Origin: Christensenella sp. UBA5399
GTDB taxonomy: Bacteria > Bacillota > Clostridia > Christensenellales > Christensenellaceae
NCBI GenBank assembly: GCA_002407725.1
Contig: DHOD01000105.1
Location: 9,025 to 22,964 of the forward strand
Length of the DNA stretch: 13,940 bases
Direction of reading: 5' to 3'
The notes under the pieces are model-generated. The model did not search any database, was not told the DNA's origin, and worked only from the letters and a program-made list of their open reading frames with translations. A program made the translations under genes and the position numbers. Below are positions 1 to 7,129 of the stretch, piece after piece; within the stretch, counting starts at the first letter, position 1, and every line of letters begins with the position of its first letter.

Positions 1-306
1 TCCGTTCAAGCAATCATAAACGTTTTGTCTCACACCCCGCTTGACCAGCTTCTTTTCCTGCAGCGCCGGGACGTTTTGTTCCAGCACAAAGTTTTTTTCA
101 GCACTATACGCCTGCTTTCCGCCGCAATACAACACCGCCCGCGAAACACAACGGCCATCTTTACACACAAAAAAATGCCTGAGAAGGTATTCCTGCCCGG
201 CACTGTCCTTTTGCACTTGCTCTATACGCTTTTCATCAAAAAACAGACGAATTTCGTCGCAGATATCATTAAAGAATTGAGGCGTCTCCGTATAACATGC
301 AAACAT
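1..306 (-). CDS. hemZ: HemZ-like radical SAM protein (coproporphyrinogen dehydrogenase family), N-terminal part only
   Basis: The frame is open from an ATG at 306 to the window edge and gives the first 102 residues; the rest lies outside. The ATG is 2 bases after the stop of the MBL-fold gene, so the two are probably translationally coupled. No catalytic motif is present in this part: in HemZ proteins the radical SAM CxxxCxxC motif lies further in. The call rests on gene order (relA-dtd-MBL-hemZ is common in Clostridia) and on the end of the fragment, where EKKLVKRGVRQNVYDCLN resembles the segment that precedes the conserved LTGIRPTK region of HemZ. The family is related to the oxygen-independent coproporphyrinogen III oxidase HemN; the true reaction of HemZ is less certain. 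Confidence is moderate because the diagnostic domain is missing. Confidence 0.72.
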   Translation of the reverse strand, partial: MFACYTETPQFFNDICDEIRLFFDEKRIEQVQKDSAGQEYLLRHFFVCKDGRCVSRAVLYCGGKQAYSAEKNFVLEQNVPALQEKKLVKRGVRQNVYDCLNG

Positions 307-308
307 GG

Positions 309-929
309 TCAGTCCACCATATACGGGTTGGCATGCCGCTCCACTTCCAGCCGCGTGGCAGGCCCATGCCCCGGGTAGACCGTGTAATCGCCGTCCAACT
401 CTTTAAGCAGCTTCAGCGACATCCGCATATCAGCTGTATTGCCGCTGCTGAAATCCGTACGCCCTATACTACCCTGAAACAATGTATCGCCCGAGAAGAT
501 ATTCCGTTCCACAATATAACATACGCCGCCCGGTGAATGCCCCGGCGTGCTCAGCACCTGTATTTCCAGCCCCGCCAACTGCAGCACGTCGCCGCCGTGC
601 ACAAAAACATCCGCACCCTTCCCCACGCGCGCATACCCATAGATCGGCACAAGGTCGGGCGCAGGATTGGTGAGCATCTCCGCATCACCCGCATGCATGA
701 TCACCCTGCTGCCAAAATGCGCCCGCAGGCCGTCTATGGCGCTCACATGGTCAAAATGCCCGTGTGTCAGCAGGATGTGTGTCAGCGTCAGGTCTTTTTG
801 TTCCGCCACGGCAATGATGCGGTCCGCATCTGCACCCGGATCGACCACCGCTGCCTCATTGCTTTGCTCGCCGTTGATGATATAGGCGTTCACGCCCATC
901 ATACCCGTCACAACCGTTTGTATCTCCAA
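309..929 (-). CDS. MBL-fold metallo-hydrolase (glyoxalase II-like, YcbL/YqgX type)
   Basis: A 206-residue cytoplasmic protein with the full zinc-binding set of the metallo-beta-lactamase fold: THGHFDH at 55-61 (His56, His58, Asp60, His61), His131 in STPGHSPGG, Asp148 in FSGDTLF, and His188 in YPGHGP. The length and the segment GDTLFQGSIGRTDF fit the short glyoxalase II-like group, which lacks the C-terminal substrate domain of true hydroxyacylglutathione hydrolase. The substrate is therefore open; a thioester is the usual guess. The start is TTG at 929, 2 bases after the dtd stop, with AAAGG inside the dtd end 9 bases upstream. Met10 and Met11 are in-frame ATG alternatives, but they would remove the first beta strand, which the family keeps. 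hemZ follows 2 bases downstream. Confidence 0.9.
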   Translation of the reverse strand: MEIQTVVTGMMGVNAYIINGEQSNEAAVVDPGADADRIIAVAEQKDLTLTHILLTHGHFDHVSAIDGLRAHFGSRVIMHAGDAEMLTNPAPDLVPIYGYARVGKGADVFVHGGDVLQLAGLEIQVLSTPGHSPGGVCYIVERNIFSGDTLFQGSIGRTDFSSGNTADMRMSLKLLKELDGDYTVYPGHGPATRLEVERHANPYMVD

Positions 930-931
930 AC

Positions 932-1381
932 TTAAAAACCTTTCTTGCTGTCCAGCAATATCGTCACCGGGCCGTCGTTCACCAGCGAAACATCCATCAT
1001 CGCCTGAAACACGCCCGTTTCCACTTTCCCATATTTCTCTTTAAACATGTTGACACACTGCGTAAACACATGCTTCGCGTCATCCGGCTTAGCCGCCCTG
1101 ATGTAGCTGGGGCGTCGCCCCTTGCGGATATCCCCATACAGCGTAAAGTTGGAGACCAGCAATATTTCTCCGTCTACATCCTGCACGGACAGGTTCATCA
1201 CATCGTTCTCATCATCAAAAATCCGCATGTTTACGCACTTTTCCGCAATGTACCGCGTATCGCCGGCGTCGTCCCCCGCCTCGATGCCCAGCAGCACCAG
1301 CAGCCCCGCGCCAATCGTGCCGACGGCCTCTCCATCCACCGCAACCGATGCGCGCTTCACGCGCTGCACAACCGCCCGCAT
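932..1381 (-). CDS. dtd: D-aminoacyl-tRNA deacylase
   Basis: Dtd hydrolyses D-aminoacyl-tRNAs (and glycyl-tRNA-Ala in the known family), so that D-amino acids do not enter translation. It acts as a homodimer in the cytoplasm. The 149-residue length is typical. It opens with MRAVVQRVKRASVAVDG, the family N-terminus. The two signature motifs are present: SNFTLYGD at 77-84, with Thr80, and the Gly-cisPro motif NDGPVT at 135-140. Two positions differ from the family pattern as I know it: Asn78 where Gln is usual (SQFT), and Gln126 in VFQAMM where Gly is usual (FGA). The ATG lies 1 base after the relA stop, and AGGGTG about 10 bases upstream is the likely weak ribosome binding site. Confidence 0.95.
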   Translation of the reverse strand: MRAVVQRVKRASVAVDGEAVGTIGAGLLVLLGIEAGDDAGDTRYIAEKCVNMRIFDDENDVMNLSVQDVDGEILLVSNFTLYGDIRKGRRPSYIRAAKPDDAKHVFTQCVNMFKEKYGKVETGVFQAMMDVSLVNDGPVTILLDSKKGF

Positions 1382-1382
1382 A

Positions 1383-3530
1383 TCAGTAATTCACCCTGTA
1401 CACATCCTGCACGCCTTTGAGCCCCCGCAGGCGACCCATCATATCGTTGAGGTCGTCGACCGATGAAATGTTGGAGCGCAACGCAACGGTCGCAGTGCCG
1501 TTTTTGGATATATTGGCGTTGACAGATGTGATATCCCGCCCTGTGTTATACAACGCCTGCGTTATATCCACCATCAGGCCCGGCCTGTCGTCCGCTACAA
1601 TCTGCACCTCTACGTTATAGCTCGAGCTACCGCTGTCCGTCCACGATACATCGATCAGGCGCTCGCCTTCAATGCCGATATCCTGTACGTTTTTACAATC
1701 CTTTGTATGGACGCAGACGCCCCTGCCGCGCGTGATATACCCTACAATCTCGTCACCCGGCACCGGGTTGCAACACTTTGCGAACCGCACCGCCATGCCG
1801 TCGTTCCCATCCACGGTGATGTCGTCCTGCGAACCTTTCCCCGTCTTGTGCGTAATTTTGATGGGCGCTTCCTGGTCGTCCATGTCATTCGCCTGTTTAT
1901 ATTGCTCAATCAGCTTGGGCAATATCTGGTTGACTGTAAGCGCGCCGTATCCAATCGCCGCAAACATATCATCCTGCGAACGCAGTGTAAAACGCTTAAA
2001 CAGCGTTTTCAGCCACTCGGGCCTCAGCAGGTCGTGCGGCTGGAAGCCCTGGCGTTTCGATTCCTTCTCAAACAGCTCGCGGCCCTTTGTAATGTTCTCT
2101 TCTTTTAACTCTTTCTTGAACCACTGGCGAATCTTGTTTCTCGCCTGCGTCGTTTTCACAAACTTCAGCCAGTCTCGGCTGGGTCCGGGCGAGCTTTTTG
2201 ACGTAATGATTTCGACAATATCGCCTGTCTGCAGCTCGTAATCGAGCGGTACCAGCTTGCCGTTGATGCGCGCGCCCACGCATTTGTTCCCGATGTCGCT
2301 GTGGATGCTGTACGCAAAATCAAGCGGTGTCGCCCCACTCACAAAATCCTTCACATCGCCCTTCGGCGTAAACACCAGTACATGGTCGGCGAATATATCG
2401 ATTTTCAGGGTCTCCATAAATTCCTTGGAGTCCTTCATATCGTTCTGCCACTCCATCAGCTCCCTGAGCCATGCCAGCTTGGAATCCATATCGTCGTCGT
2501 TCTTGTTCTTTTCTTTATACTTCCAGTGCGCAGCAATGCCGTATTCCGCCGTGCGGTGCATCTCATACGTCCTAATCTGCACCTCAAACGGCCTGCCGTC
2601 GTCGCCCAGCAACGTCGTGTGCAGCGACTGGTACATGTTTTGCTTGGGAACTGCAATATAATCCTTGAAACGGAGTGGGATTGGCTTCCACAGCGTGTGC
2701 ACAAGGCCCAGCACGCCGTAGCAATCCTTGATCGAGGACACGACGATGCGAATCGCAACCAGGTCGTACACCTCGTCAAACGACTTTCCCTTCTCCTTCA
2801 TTTTTTTATAAATGCTGTATATATGCTTGGGCCTGCCTTCTATATCGGCCGTGATCCGCATTTCCGCAACCTTCTCTTCCAGCCGCACAATGACGGCGGA
2901 AAGCTGCTGCTCGCGTTCGTCGCGCGATGTTGCAATCTGGTTGGCAATTTCAAAATAATCGTCCGGATGCAGGAATTTGAGCGAAAGGTCCTCCAATTCC
3001 CATTTGATTGTGCTGATACCCAACCGGTGTGCCAGCGGGGCGTAGATCTCCAGTGTTTCCCTCGCTTTTTCAAGCTGTTTGTTTTCCGACTGGTATTTGA
3101 GCGTACGCATGTTGTGCAGCCGGTCGGCCAGCTTGATGATGACCACGCGGATATCGCTGGCCATGGCAAGGAACATTTTGCGGAGCGATTCGGACTGTTG
3201 TTCCTCCCTGGACTGGAACTCGTAATTTTTCAGTTTGGTGACGCCGTCCACCAGCTTGGCGATCTCGGGCGAGAACTCACGCGAGACGTCTTCCAGGCTG
3301 ACGTCGGTATCCTCTACGGAATCGTGGAGGATTCCCGCAATGATGGTCGTATTGTCCAGCCCCAGGTCGGCGATGATATCGGTGACGGCAAGAGGGTGCG
3401 TGAAATACGGCTCTCCCGAATGGCGCATCTGCCCATGATGGGCCTTTTCCGCCATCTCGAAAGCCTTTTCCACCTCCGCGTCATAATCCAGCTTATGCCT
3501 TCTTATAAACTCCTTGTAATACTCCGACAA
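1383..3530 (-). CDS. relA: Bifunctional (p)ppGpp synthetase/hydrolase, Rel
   Basis: Makes (p)ppGpp from ATP and GDP/GTP on amino acid starvation and breaks it down otherwise. At 715 residues it has the complete long-RSH layout. The HD hydrolase domain lies at about 25-175, with His45, the HDSVED motif at 69-74 and Asp137, so hydrolysis should be intact. The synthetase domain spans about 230-340 and carries RFKD at 287-290; RxKD is the signature of bifunctional Rel/SpoT, against ExDD in gammaproteobacterial RelA. A TGS domain follows at about 380-445, then a helical region, a cysteine-containing zinc-finger region (Cys586, Cys587, Cys612) and a C-terminal ACT domain from about 640. The start is TTG at 3530, chosen because GGGAGG stands 6 bases upstream; there is no upstream in-frame ATG before the apt stop. 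It sits 31 bases after apt. Confidence 0.97.
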   Translation of the reverse strand: MSEYYKEFIRRHKLDYDAEVEKAFEMAEKAHHGQMRHSGEPYFTHPLAVTDIIADLGLDNTTIIAGILHDSVEDTDVSLEDVSREFSPEIAKLVDGVTKLKNYEFQSREEQQSESLRKMFLAMASDIRVVIIKLADRLHNMRTLKYQSENKQLEKARETLEIYAPLAHRLGISTIKWELEDLSLKFLHPDDYFEIANQIATSRDEREQQLSAVIVRLEEKVAEMRITADIEGRPKHIYSIYKKMKEKGKSFDEVYDLVAIRIVVSSIKDCYGVLGLVHTLWKPIPLRFKDYIAVPKQNMYQSLHTTLLGDDGRPFEVQIRTYEMHRTAEYGIAAHWKYKEKNKNDDDMDSKLAWLRELMEWQNDMKDSKEFMETLKIDIFADHVLVFTPKGDVKDFVSGATPLDFAYSIHSDIGNKCVGARINGKLVPLDYELQTGDIVEIITSKSSPGPSRDWLKFVKTTQARNKIRQWFKKELKEENITKGRELFEKESKRQGFQPHDLLRPEWLKTLFKRFTLRSQDDMFAAIGYGALTVNQILPKLIEQYKQANDMDDQEAPIKITHKTGKGSQDDITVDGNDGMAVRFAKCCNPVPGDEIVGYITRGRGVCVHTKDCKNVQDIGIEGERLIDVSWTDSGSSSYNVEVQIVADDRPGLMVDITQALYNTGRDITSVNANISKNGTATVALRSNISSVDDLNDMMGRLRGLKGVQDVYRVNY

Positions 3531-3536
3531 ACACTG

Positions 3537-3542
3537 CCTCCC
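3537..3542 (-). promoter_or_regulatory. Ribosome binding site of relA, fixing a TTG start
   Basis: GGGAGG lies 6 bases before TTG at 3530-3528. This is the only well-placed Shine-Dalgarno sequence in the apt-relA gap and decides for the TTG start of Rel. Confidence 0.85.
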
Positions 3543-3561
3543 ACAACCAACCGTTCGCCCA

Positions 3562-4074
3562 TCAATATGTGATCAGCGAAAACACATCGTAGCCTTCCAG
3601 TTTTTCCCGCCCCTTAAGCGCGGAAAGTTCAATCAAAAATCCCACAAACACCACCTGAGCGCCGGCCATCTCTGCCAGCCTGCACGCCGCCCCAGCCGAA
3701 CCGCCCGTGGCAAGCAGGTCGTCCAGTATCGCAACCTTCATCCCCGGCTTTAACGCGTCCTTATGGATTTCAAAAGCATCGCTGCCGTATTCCAGGTCAA
3801 ATGTTACCTGGTACGTCTCTGCGGGCAGCTTGCCCTTTTTGCGCACGGGCACAATCCCTTTGCGCAGCTTGTACGCCACCGGGGGCCCCACCAAAAATCC
3901 CCTTGCGTCCAGCACAAGGATGGCATCCACGTCAAGTGGTTCAATTTTTTCTGCAAAGGCGTCGACCACATACCGGTATGCCTCGCCATCACCAATCAGC
4001 GTTGTGATGTCCCTAAATGTTACACCTTCCTGTGGAAAACCTTCAATACTCCGCACCTTAGCTTTTAAATCCAT
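3562..4074 (-). CDS. apt: Adenine phosphoribosyltransferase
   Basis: Converts adenine and PRPP to AMP in purine salvage. From the ATG at 4074 the protein has 170 residues, the usual length, and begins MDLKAKVRSIEGFPQEGV, the typical Apt N-terminus. The PRPP-binding loop is VAILDDLLATGGS at 114-126; DARGFLVG at 56-63 and VRKKGKLPAET at 77-87 are further Apt hallmarks. The frame is open 7 codons further up to a TTG, but the ATG has GGGAGG 9 bases before it and matches the family start. The first 17 bases overlap the end of recJ, and its ribosome binding site lies inside recJ, which suggests translational coupling. It precedes relA, a common pairing in Firmicutes. Confidence 0.96.
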   Translation of the reverse strand: MDLKAKVRSIEGFPQEGVTFRDITTLIGDGEAYRYVVDAFAEKIEPLDVDAILVLDARGFLVGPPVAYKLRKGIVPVRKKGKLPAETYQVTFDLEYGSDAFEIHKDALKPGMKVAILDDLLATGGSAGAACRLAEMAGAQVVFVGFLIELSALKGREKLEGYDVFSLITY

Positions 4075-6085
4075 CTTCCTTTTCCTCCCGGGCAAACAAT
4101 TGATAGGTCTGGCTGTCTTCCAGATCCCTTTTTCCTTTTTTTACCGTAACTTGTATTTTATCATCTTTTTTTATATCAAGCAATCCAATCTCACCCAGCA
4201 CTGTCGCGGCAAAAGCCACTTTTTCGGCCGTTGCATCCCGGATGTGTCTGCTCACAAATTGCAGGAATGATTCCATATCTGCAAATTCTGTCTTATTATC
4301 ACTCAAACCTTTGAATATGCGGAAATACTTCAGCAATGTTTCCCGGTCGCAAAAGTATTCCTTTCCTTTTTCCGGCGCGCCTTCCGCCTGCGCAATCCGT
4401 TCCATCGCCCGCGCAAACGCCTCTGTGCGTTTTTCCCGGTACGAGAAAGTATCCACGATCATCTGCGGCTGTTGGTCAAACGTATTGATTTGTGCGGTGC
4501 CCACCACATCCGCACCGCCCGGTATGCTGTAAGCCTGCCTGCCAAATGTAACGCCGTTCAACCTGCCCCCGCCGCGCGACAGCGTAAAGCGCGCATGCCG
4601 GTCTTTTCCTATAGACTTGACGTCAGAAATATCCGCGTTCCTGATCAACATATCCACCCGCCTGTTTTTGAATCCGTAAGGTTCCAGCATATCCAGTTCC
4701 CGGAGCAGCCCTACCGTGATTTGCCCGGGTTCCATATCCAGATCGTAATACCGCACAGGCAAAAAAACATCGGATGTGTACGTTTCCTTCAGGAACATAT
4801 CCATCCTGGCCTCCAGCGTATCCAGATGCTTTTCTTCCAATTTAAGCCCTGCAGCGCCCGAATGGCCGCCAAACTTCTCGTACATATCCGCCTGCGTGGC
4901 AAGCGCCTCAAAAATGTTCACCCCGTCGATGCTTCGCGCCGACCCGGTATAAAGCCCGCCCGCTTCGCCAAACAGTATGGCCGGCCTGTTATATTTCTCT
5001 ACAATCTTGGATGCCGCCAGCCCGATGATCCCAACGTCCCAATCCTTTTTGTACAGCAGAATGATCCTTTTATCGCCGGGGGCGTCCACCATATCCATCG
5101 CTTCCCTGACAACACGCTCCTGACGCGCCTGCCTGTCGGCATTCAGTGTGCAAAGTTCCTCTGCAAGCTTCCCCAGCTTAAAATCGCCTTCCTCCGTCAT
5201 CAGTTCAAACGATGTTTTTGCGGTGGATATGCGTCCCGCCGCGTTGATTCGTGGCGCCAGCACATACGCGACCGTTTGCGAGTCGATTTTCTCATTTTTG
5301 ATTTTGGATTTCTTAATCAATTGCGCCAGCCCGGGGTTTGGCTTGCTGTTGATTTTATCGACGCCCAATTTGGCGATTACCCTGTTTTCACCCGTCAACG
5401 GCACAATATCTGCGATGGTCGCCACAGCCGCAATATCCATATATTCATATGCATCCTCGCCAATCAACGCTTCCGCCAGCTTAAATGCCACGCCTGCGCC
5501 GCACAAATCACGATAGGGGTACGACTCATCGGGACATTTCGCATTTACAATATAGTCTGCGGCAGGCAGCACATGGCCGCATTCGTGGTGATCGGTGATG
5601 ATCGTCCTGATGCCGTATCCCTTCGCTTTTTCAATTTCCGCAACATTGGATATGCCGCAATCCACAGTGATTAGCAGCGCATACCCCTGCATTGCCTCCA
5701 CCGCTTCCATGGAGATCCCATACCCATGCTCCATCCTGCTGGGGAGAATACATTCCACGTCGGCGCCCATCCTTTTCAGTGTCCGGAACAGTATTGCGCA
5801 TCCCGCCGTTCCATCTACATCGTAATCGCCATAGATGCAAATTTTCCCCTGCTGCGAAATAGTGCTTTTGACCAGGCTCACGCAATCCGCCATATGCCGG
5901 AAAAGCCTGGGCGAATGCAGTTGTTCCCTGGATGGATACAGAAAATCTTTGGCCGCTTCCGCGCTGCCGATATCCCGTGCGCACAGCACGCGTGCCAAAA
6001 CAGGGCTGATGCCCAGCGCTTTGCTAAGCGCCCCGGCATTTGCCATGTCCTTTTCGCTGTTGGTCTGTTTCAGTATGTATTCCAT
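4058..6085 (-). CDS. recJ: Single-stranded-DNA-specific 5'-3' exonuclease RecJ
   Basis: RecJ degrades single-stranded DNA from the 5' end in recombination and mismatch or base excision repair. It is a DHH-family enzyme using divalent metal. The 675 residues show the motifs in order: YGDYDVDG at 85-92, TVDCG at 140-144, TDHH at 164-167 (the DHH motif), PRINAAGR at 279-286, GSARS at 381-385, and the DHHA1 signature GGHSGAAG at 406-413. An OB-fold-like region follows to about 560. A C-terminal stretch of about 110 residues beyond the Escherichia coli-type core fits the longer Gram-positive forms. The start is ATG at 6085, with AGG-containing sequence just upstream but no strong Shine-Dalgarno; an ATG 4 bases further up is in another frame. 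It follows secF after 90 bases that hold a long hairpin, and overlaps apt by 17 bases. Confidence 0.95.
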   Translation of the reverse strand: MEYILKQTNSEKDMANAGALSKALGISPVLARVLCARDIGSAEAAKDFLYPSREQLHSPRLFRHMADCVSLVKSTISQQGKICIYGDYDVDGTAGCAILFRTLKRMGADVECILPSRMEHGYGISMEAVEAMQGYALLITVDCGISNVAEIEKAKGYGIRTIITDHHECGHVLPAADYIVNAKCPDESYPYRDLCGAGVAFKLAEALIGEDAYEYMDIAAVATIADIVPLTGENRVIAKLGVDKINSKPNPGLAQLIKKSKIKNEKIDSQTVAYVLAPRINAAGRISTAKTSFELMTEEGDFKLGKLAEELCTLNADRQARQERVVREAMDMVDAPGDKRIILLYKKDWDVGIIGLAASKIVEKYNRPAILFGEAGGLYTGSARSIDGVNIFEALATQADMYEKFGGHSGAAGLKLEEKHLDTLEARMDMFLKETYTSDVFLPVRYYDLDMEPGQITVGLLRELDMLEPYGFKNRRVDMLIRNADISDVKSIGKDRHARFTLSRGGGRLNGVTFGRQAYSIPGGADVVGTAQINTFDQQPQMIVDTFSYREKRTEAFARAMERIAQAEGAPEKGKEYFCDRETLLKYFRIFKGLSDNKTEFADMESFLQFVSRHIRDATAEKVAFAATVLGEIGLLDIKKDDKIQVTVKKGKRDLEDSQTYQLFAREEKEDGFKS
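4084..4089 (-). promoter_or_regulatory. Ribosome binding site of apt, inside the recJ coding region
   Basis: GGGAGG lies 9 bases before the ATG at 4074-4072. It supports the 170-residue form of Apt over the longer open frame that begins with TTG at 4095. Confidence 0.8.
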
Positions 6086-6108
6086 CCATCCTGCCTTTGT
6101 ATCAAATC

Positions 6109-6153
6109 AGGGCCCGCCCACACCAATCACACGTACTGGTGTAAGCAGGCCCC
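6109..6153 (-). other. Long RNA hairpin between secF and recJ (possible attenuator or processing site)
   Basis: In the minus-strand RNA, bases 6153-6137 pair without interruption with 6125-6109: 17 bp around an 11-base loop (6136-6126). Several pairs are G-U, so the plus-strand copy would have mismatches at those places; the element is therefore read as minus-strand RNA. No uridine run follows (the next bases are GATTTGATAC), so it is not a textbook intrinsic terminator. It ends about 23 bases before the recJ start. Likely roles are partial termination, 3'-end protection of secDF mRNA, or control of recJ translation; none can be told apart from sequence alone. I do not recognise it as a known RNA family. 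Confidence 0.6.
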
Positions 6154-6175
6154 TTTATTCCACTTGCTTTTTTTA

Positions 6176-7129
6176 TCAGGCCTTTGCTTTACTTGCCTTT
6201 TTACCTGATTTTCCGTTTTTATTCTTCTTGCTGGCCGTTGTTCCCGTCTTTTTACGGTTATCCGCCCATGCCATAAACTTGGCCCATATGGGTGCAGAGA
6301 GGAACACGGACGAATACGTGCCCGCAACCAGGCCCACAATGATCGGCAGTGAGAATTCCTTAATGGAATCCACACCGAAGACGTACAGGCAAACAATCAT
6401 GATCAGCGTTGTAACGGAGGTGTTGATCGTACGCGACAAAGTCTCCTTTATGCTGACATTCGCAAGTTCGTCGTACGAAAGATACTTTGCCTTAAGCGTT
6501 TTCCGGTTGTCCCTGATCCTGTCAAATATAACGATCGTATTGTTGATGGAATAACCGACAATTGTCAGGCATGCGGCAATAAACCCGCTGTTGATCTGCA
6601 ACTGCACAATCGCCACAACCGAAATCATGATCATCACATCGTGCGCCAGTGCAATCACCGCCGCAATACCGCTATAAAGTTCAAACCGGATCCAAATGTA
6701 CACCAGCATCAGCAAGCACGCAACCACAACCGCAAGGAGTGCGTTTTTGACCAGGTCCGAACTGGTCACCGCGCCTACCCGGTCTACACTGACCAGCTCG
6801 GCATCGGGATATGTCTCCTGGATGCCTGTCATAACACGCTCGGTCACTGTCGCCTGCAGTTCGTCGTCGCCCACGTCGCGCATCCTGAATTCCGCTTCTG
6901 TAAAACCTGTCCCCGTCTTCACGACCGGCGCATCCGCCGCGTCATTTGCCGCAAGCACCTCCCGGATCACATCCGTGTCATATTCGGTTTTGATATCGAC
7001 AGTCGTCAGGCTGCCGCCAGTGAAGTCGATACCCAGGTTCAGCCCGCCGAATGCCGCCATGCATATGATGCCGATCACAATAATGATGATGGAGATACTC
7101 AATGTCACTTTAAAGTATTTGGTAAACAT
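6176..7129 (-). CDS. secF: Protein translocase subunit SecF
   Basis: SecF works with SecD in the cytoplasmic membrane to drive late steps of Sec-dependent export using the proton motive force. The 317 residues show one N-terminal membrane segment (about 10-29), the P1-like extracytoplasmic region starting with GIDFTGG at 33-39, and five further membrane segments between about 128 and 285. VGYSINNTIVIFDRIRDN at 191-208 is the SecF signature in the fourth segment. The C-terminal tail, residues 291-317, is strongly basic (10 Lys and 1 Arg, no acidic residue) and should face the cytoplasm. The ATG overlaps the secD stop by one base (TAATG). The stop TGA is followed directly by an in-frame TAA. 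Confidence 0.97.
   Translation of the reverse strand: MFTKYFKVTLSISIIIIVIGIICMAAFGGLNLGIDFTGGSLTTVDIKTEYDTDVIREVLAANDAADAPVVKTGTGFTEAEFRMRDVGDDELQATVTERVMTGIQETYPDAELVSVDRVGAVTSSDLVKNALLAVVVACLLMLVYIWIRFELYSGIAAVIALAHDVMIMISVVAIVQLQINSGFIAACLTIVGYSINNTIVIFDRIRDNRKTLKAKYLSYDELANVSIKETLSRTINTSVTTLIMIVCLYVFGVDSIKEFSLPIIVGLVAGTYSSVFLSAPIWAKFMAWADNRKKTGTTASKKNKNGKSGKKASKAKA

Noticed and set aside
2301..3572. 423-codon open frame on the plus strand, opposite relA
   Set aside because: Same antisense register and same cause as the frame opposite polC; the protein is rich in His/Arg/Val without recognisable domains.
3562..4095. Longer 177-residue form of Apt starting at 4095
   Set aside because: That start is a TTG deep inside recJ without a matching ribosome binding site; the ATG at 4074 has GGGAGG and gives the family's normal N-terminus.
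4472..5674. 400-codon open frame on the plus strand, opposite recJ
   Set aside because: Same antisense register effect; RecJ on the minus strand carries all family motifs.
6086..6130. Possible separate promoter for recJ (TTGGTG, 17 bases, GATACA)
   Set aside because: The -10 candidate matches consensus at only three positions and the -35 is buried in the hairpin; not supported.
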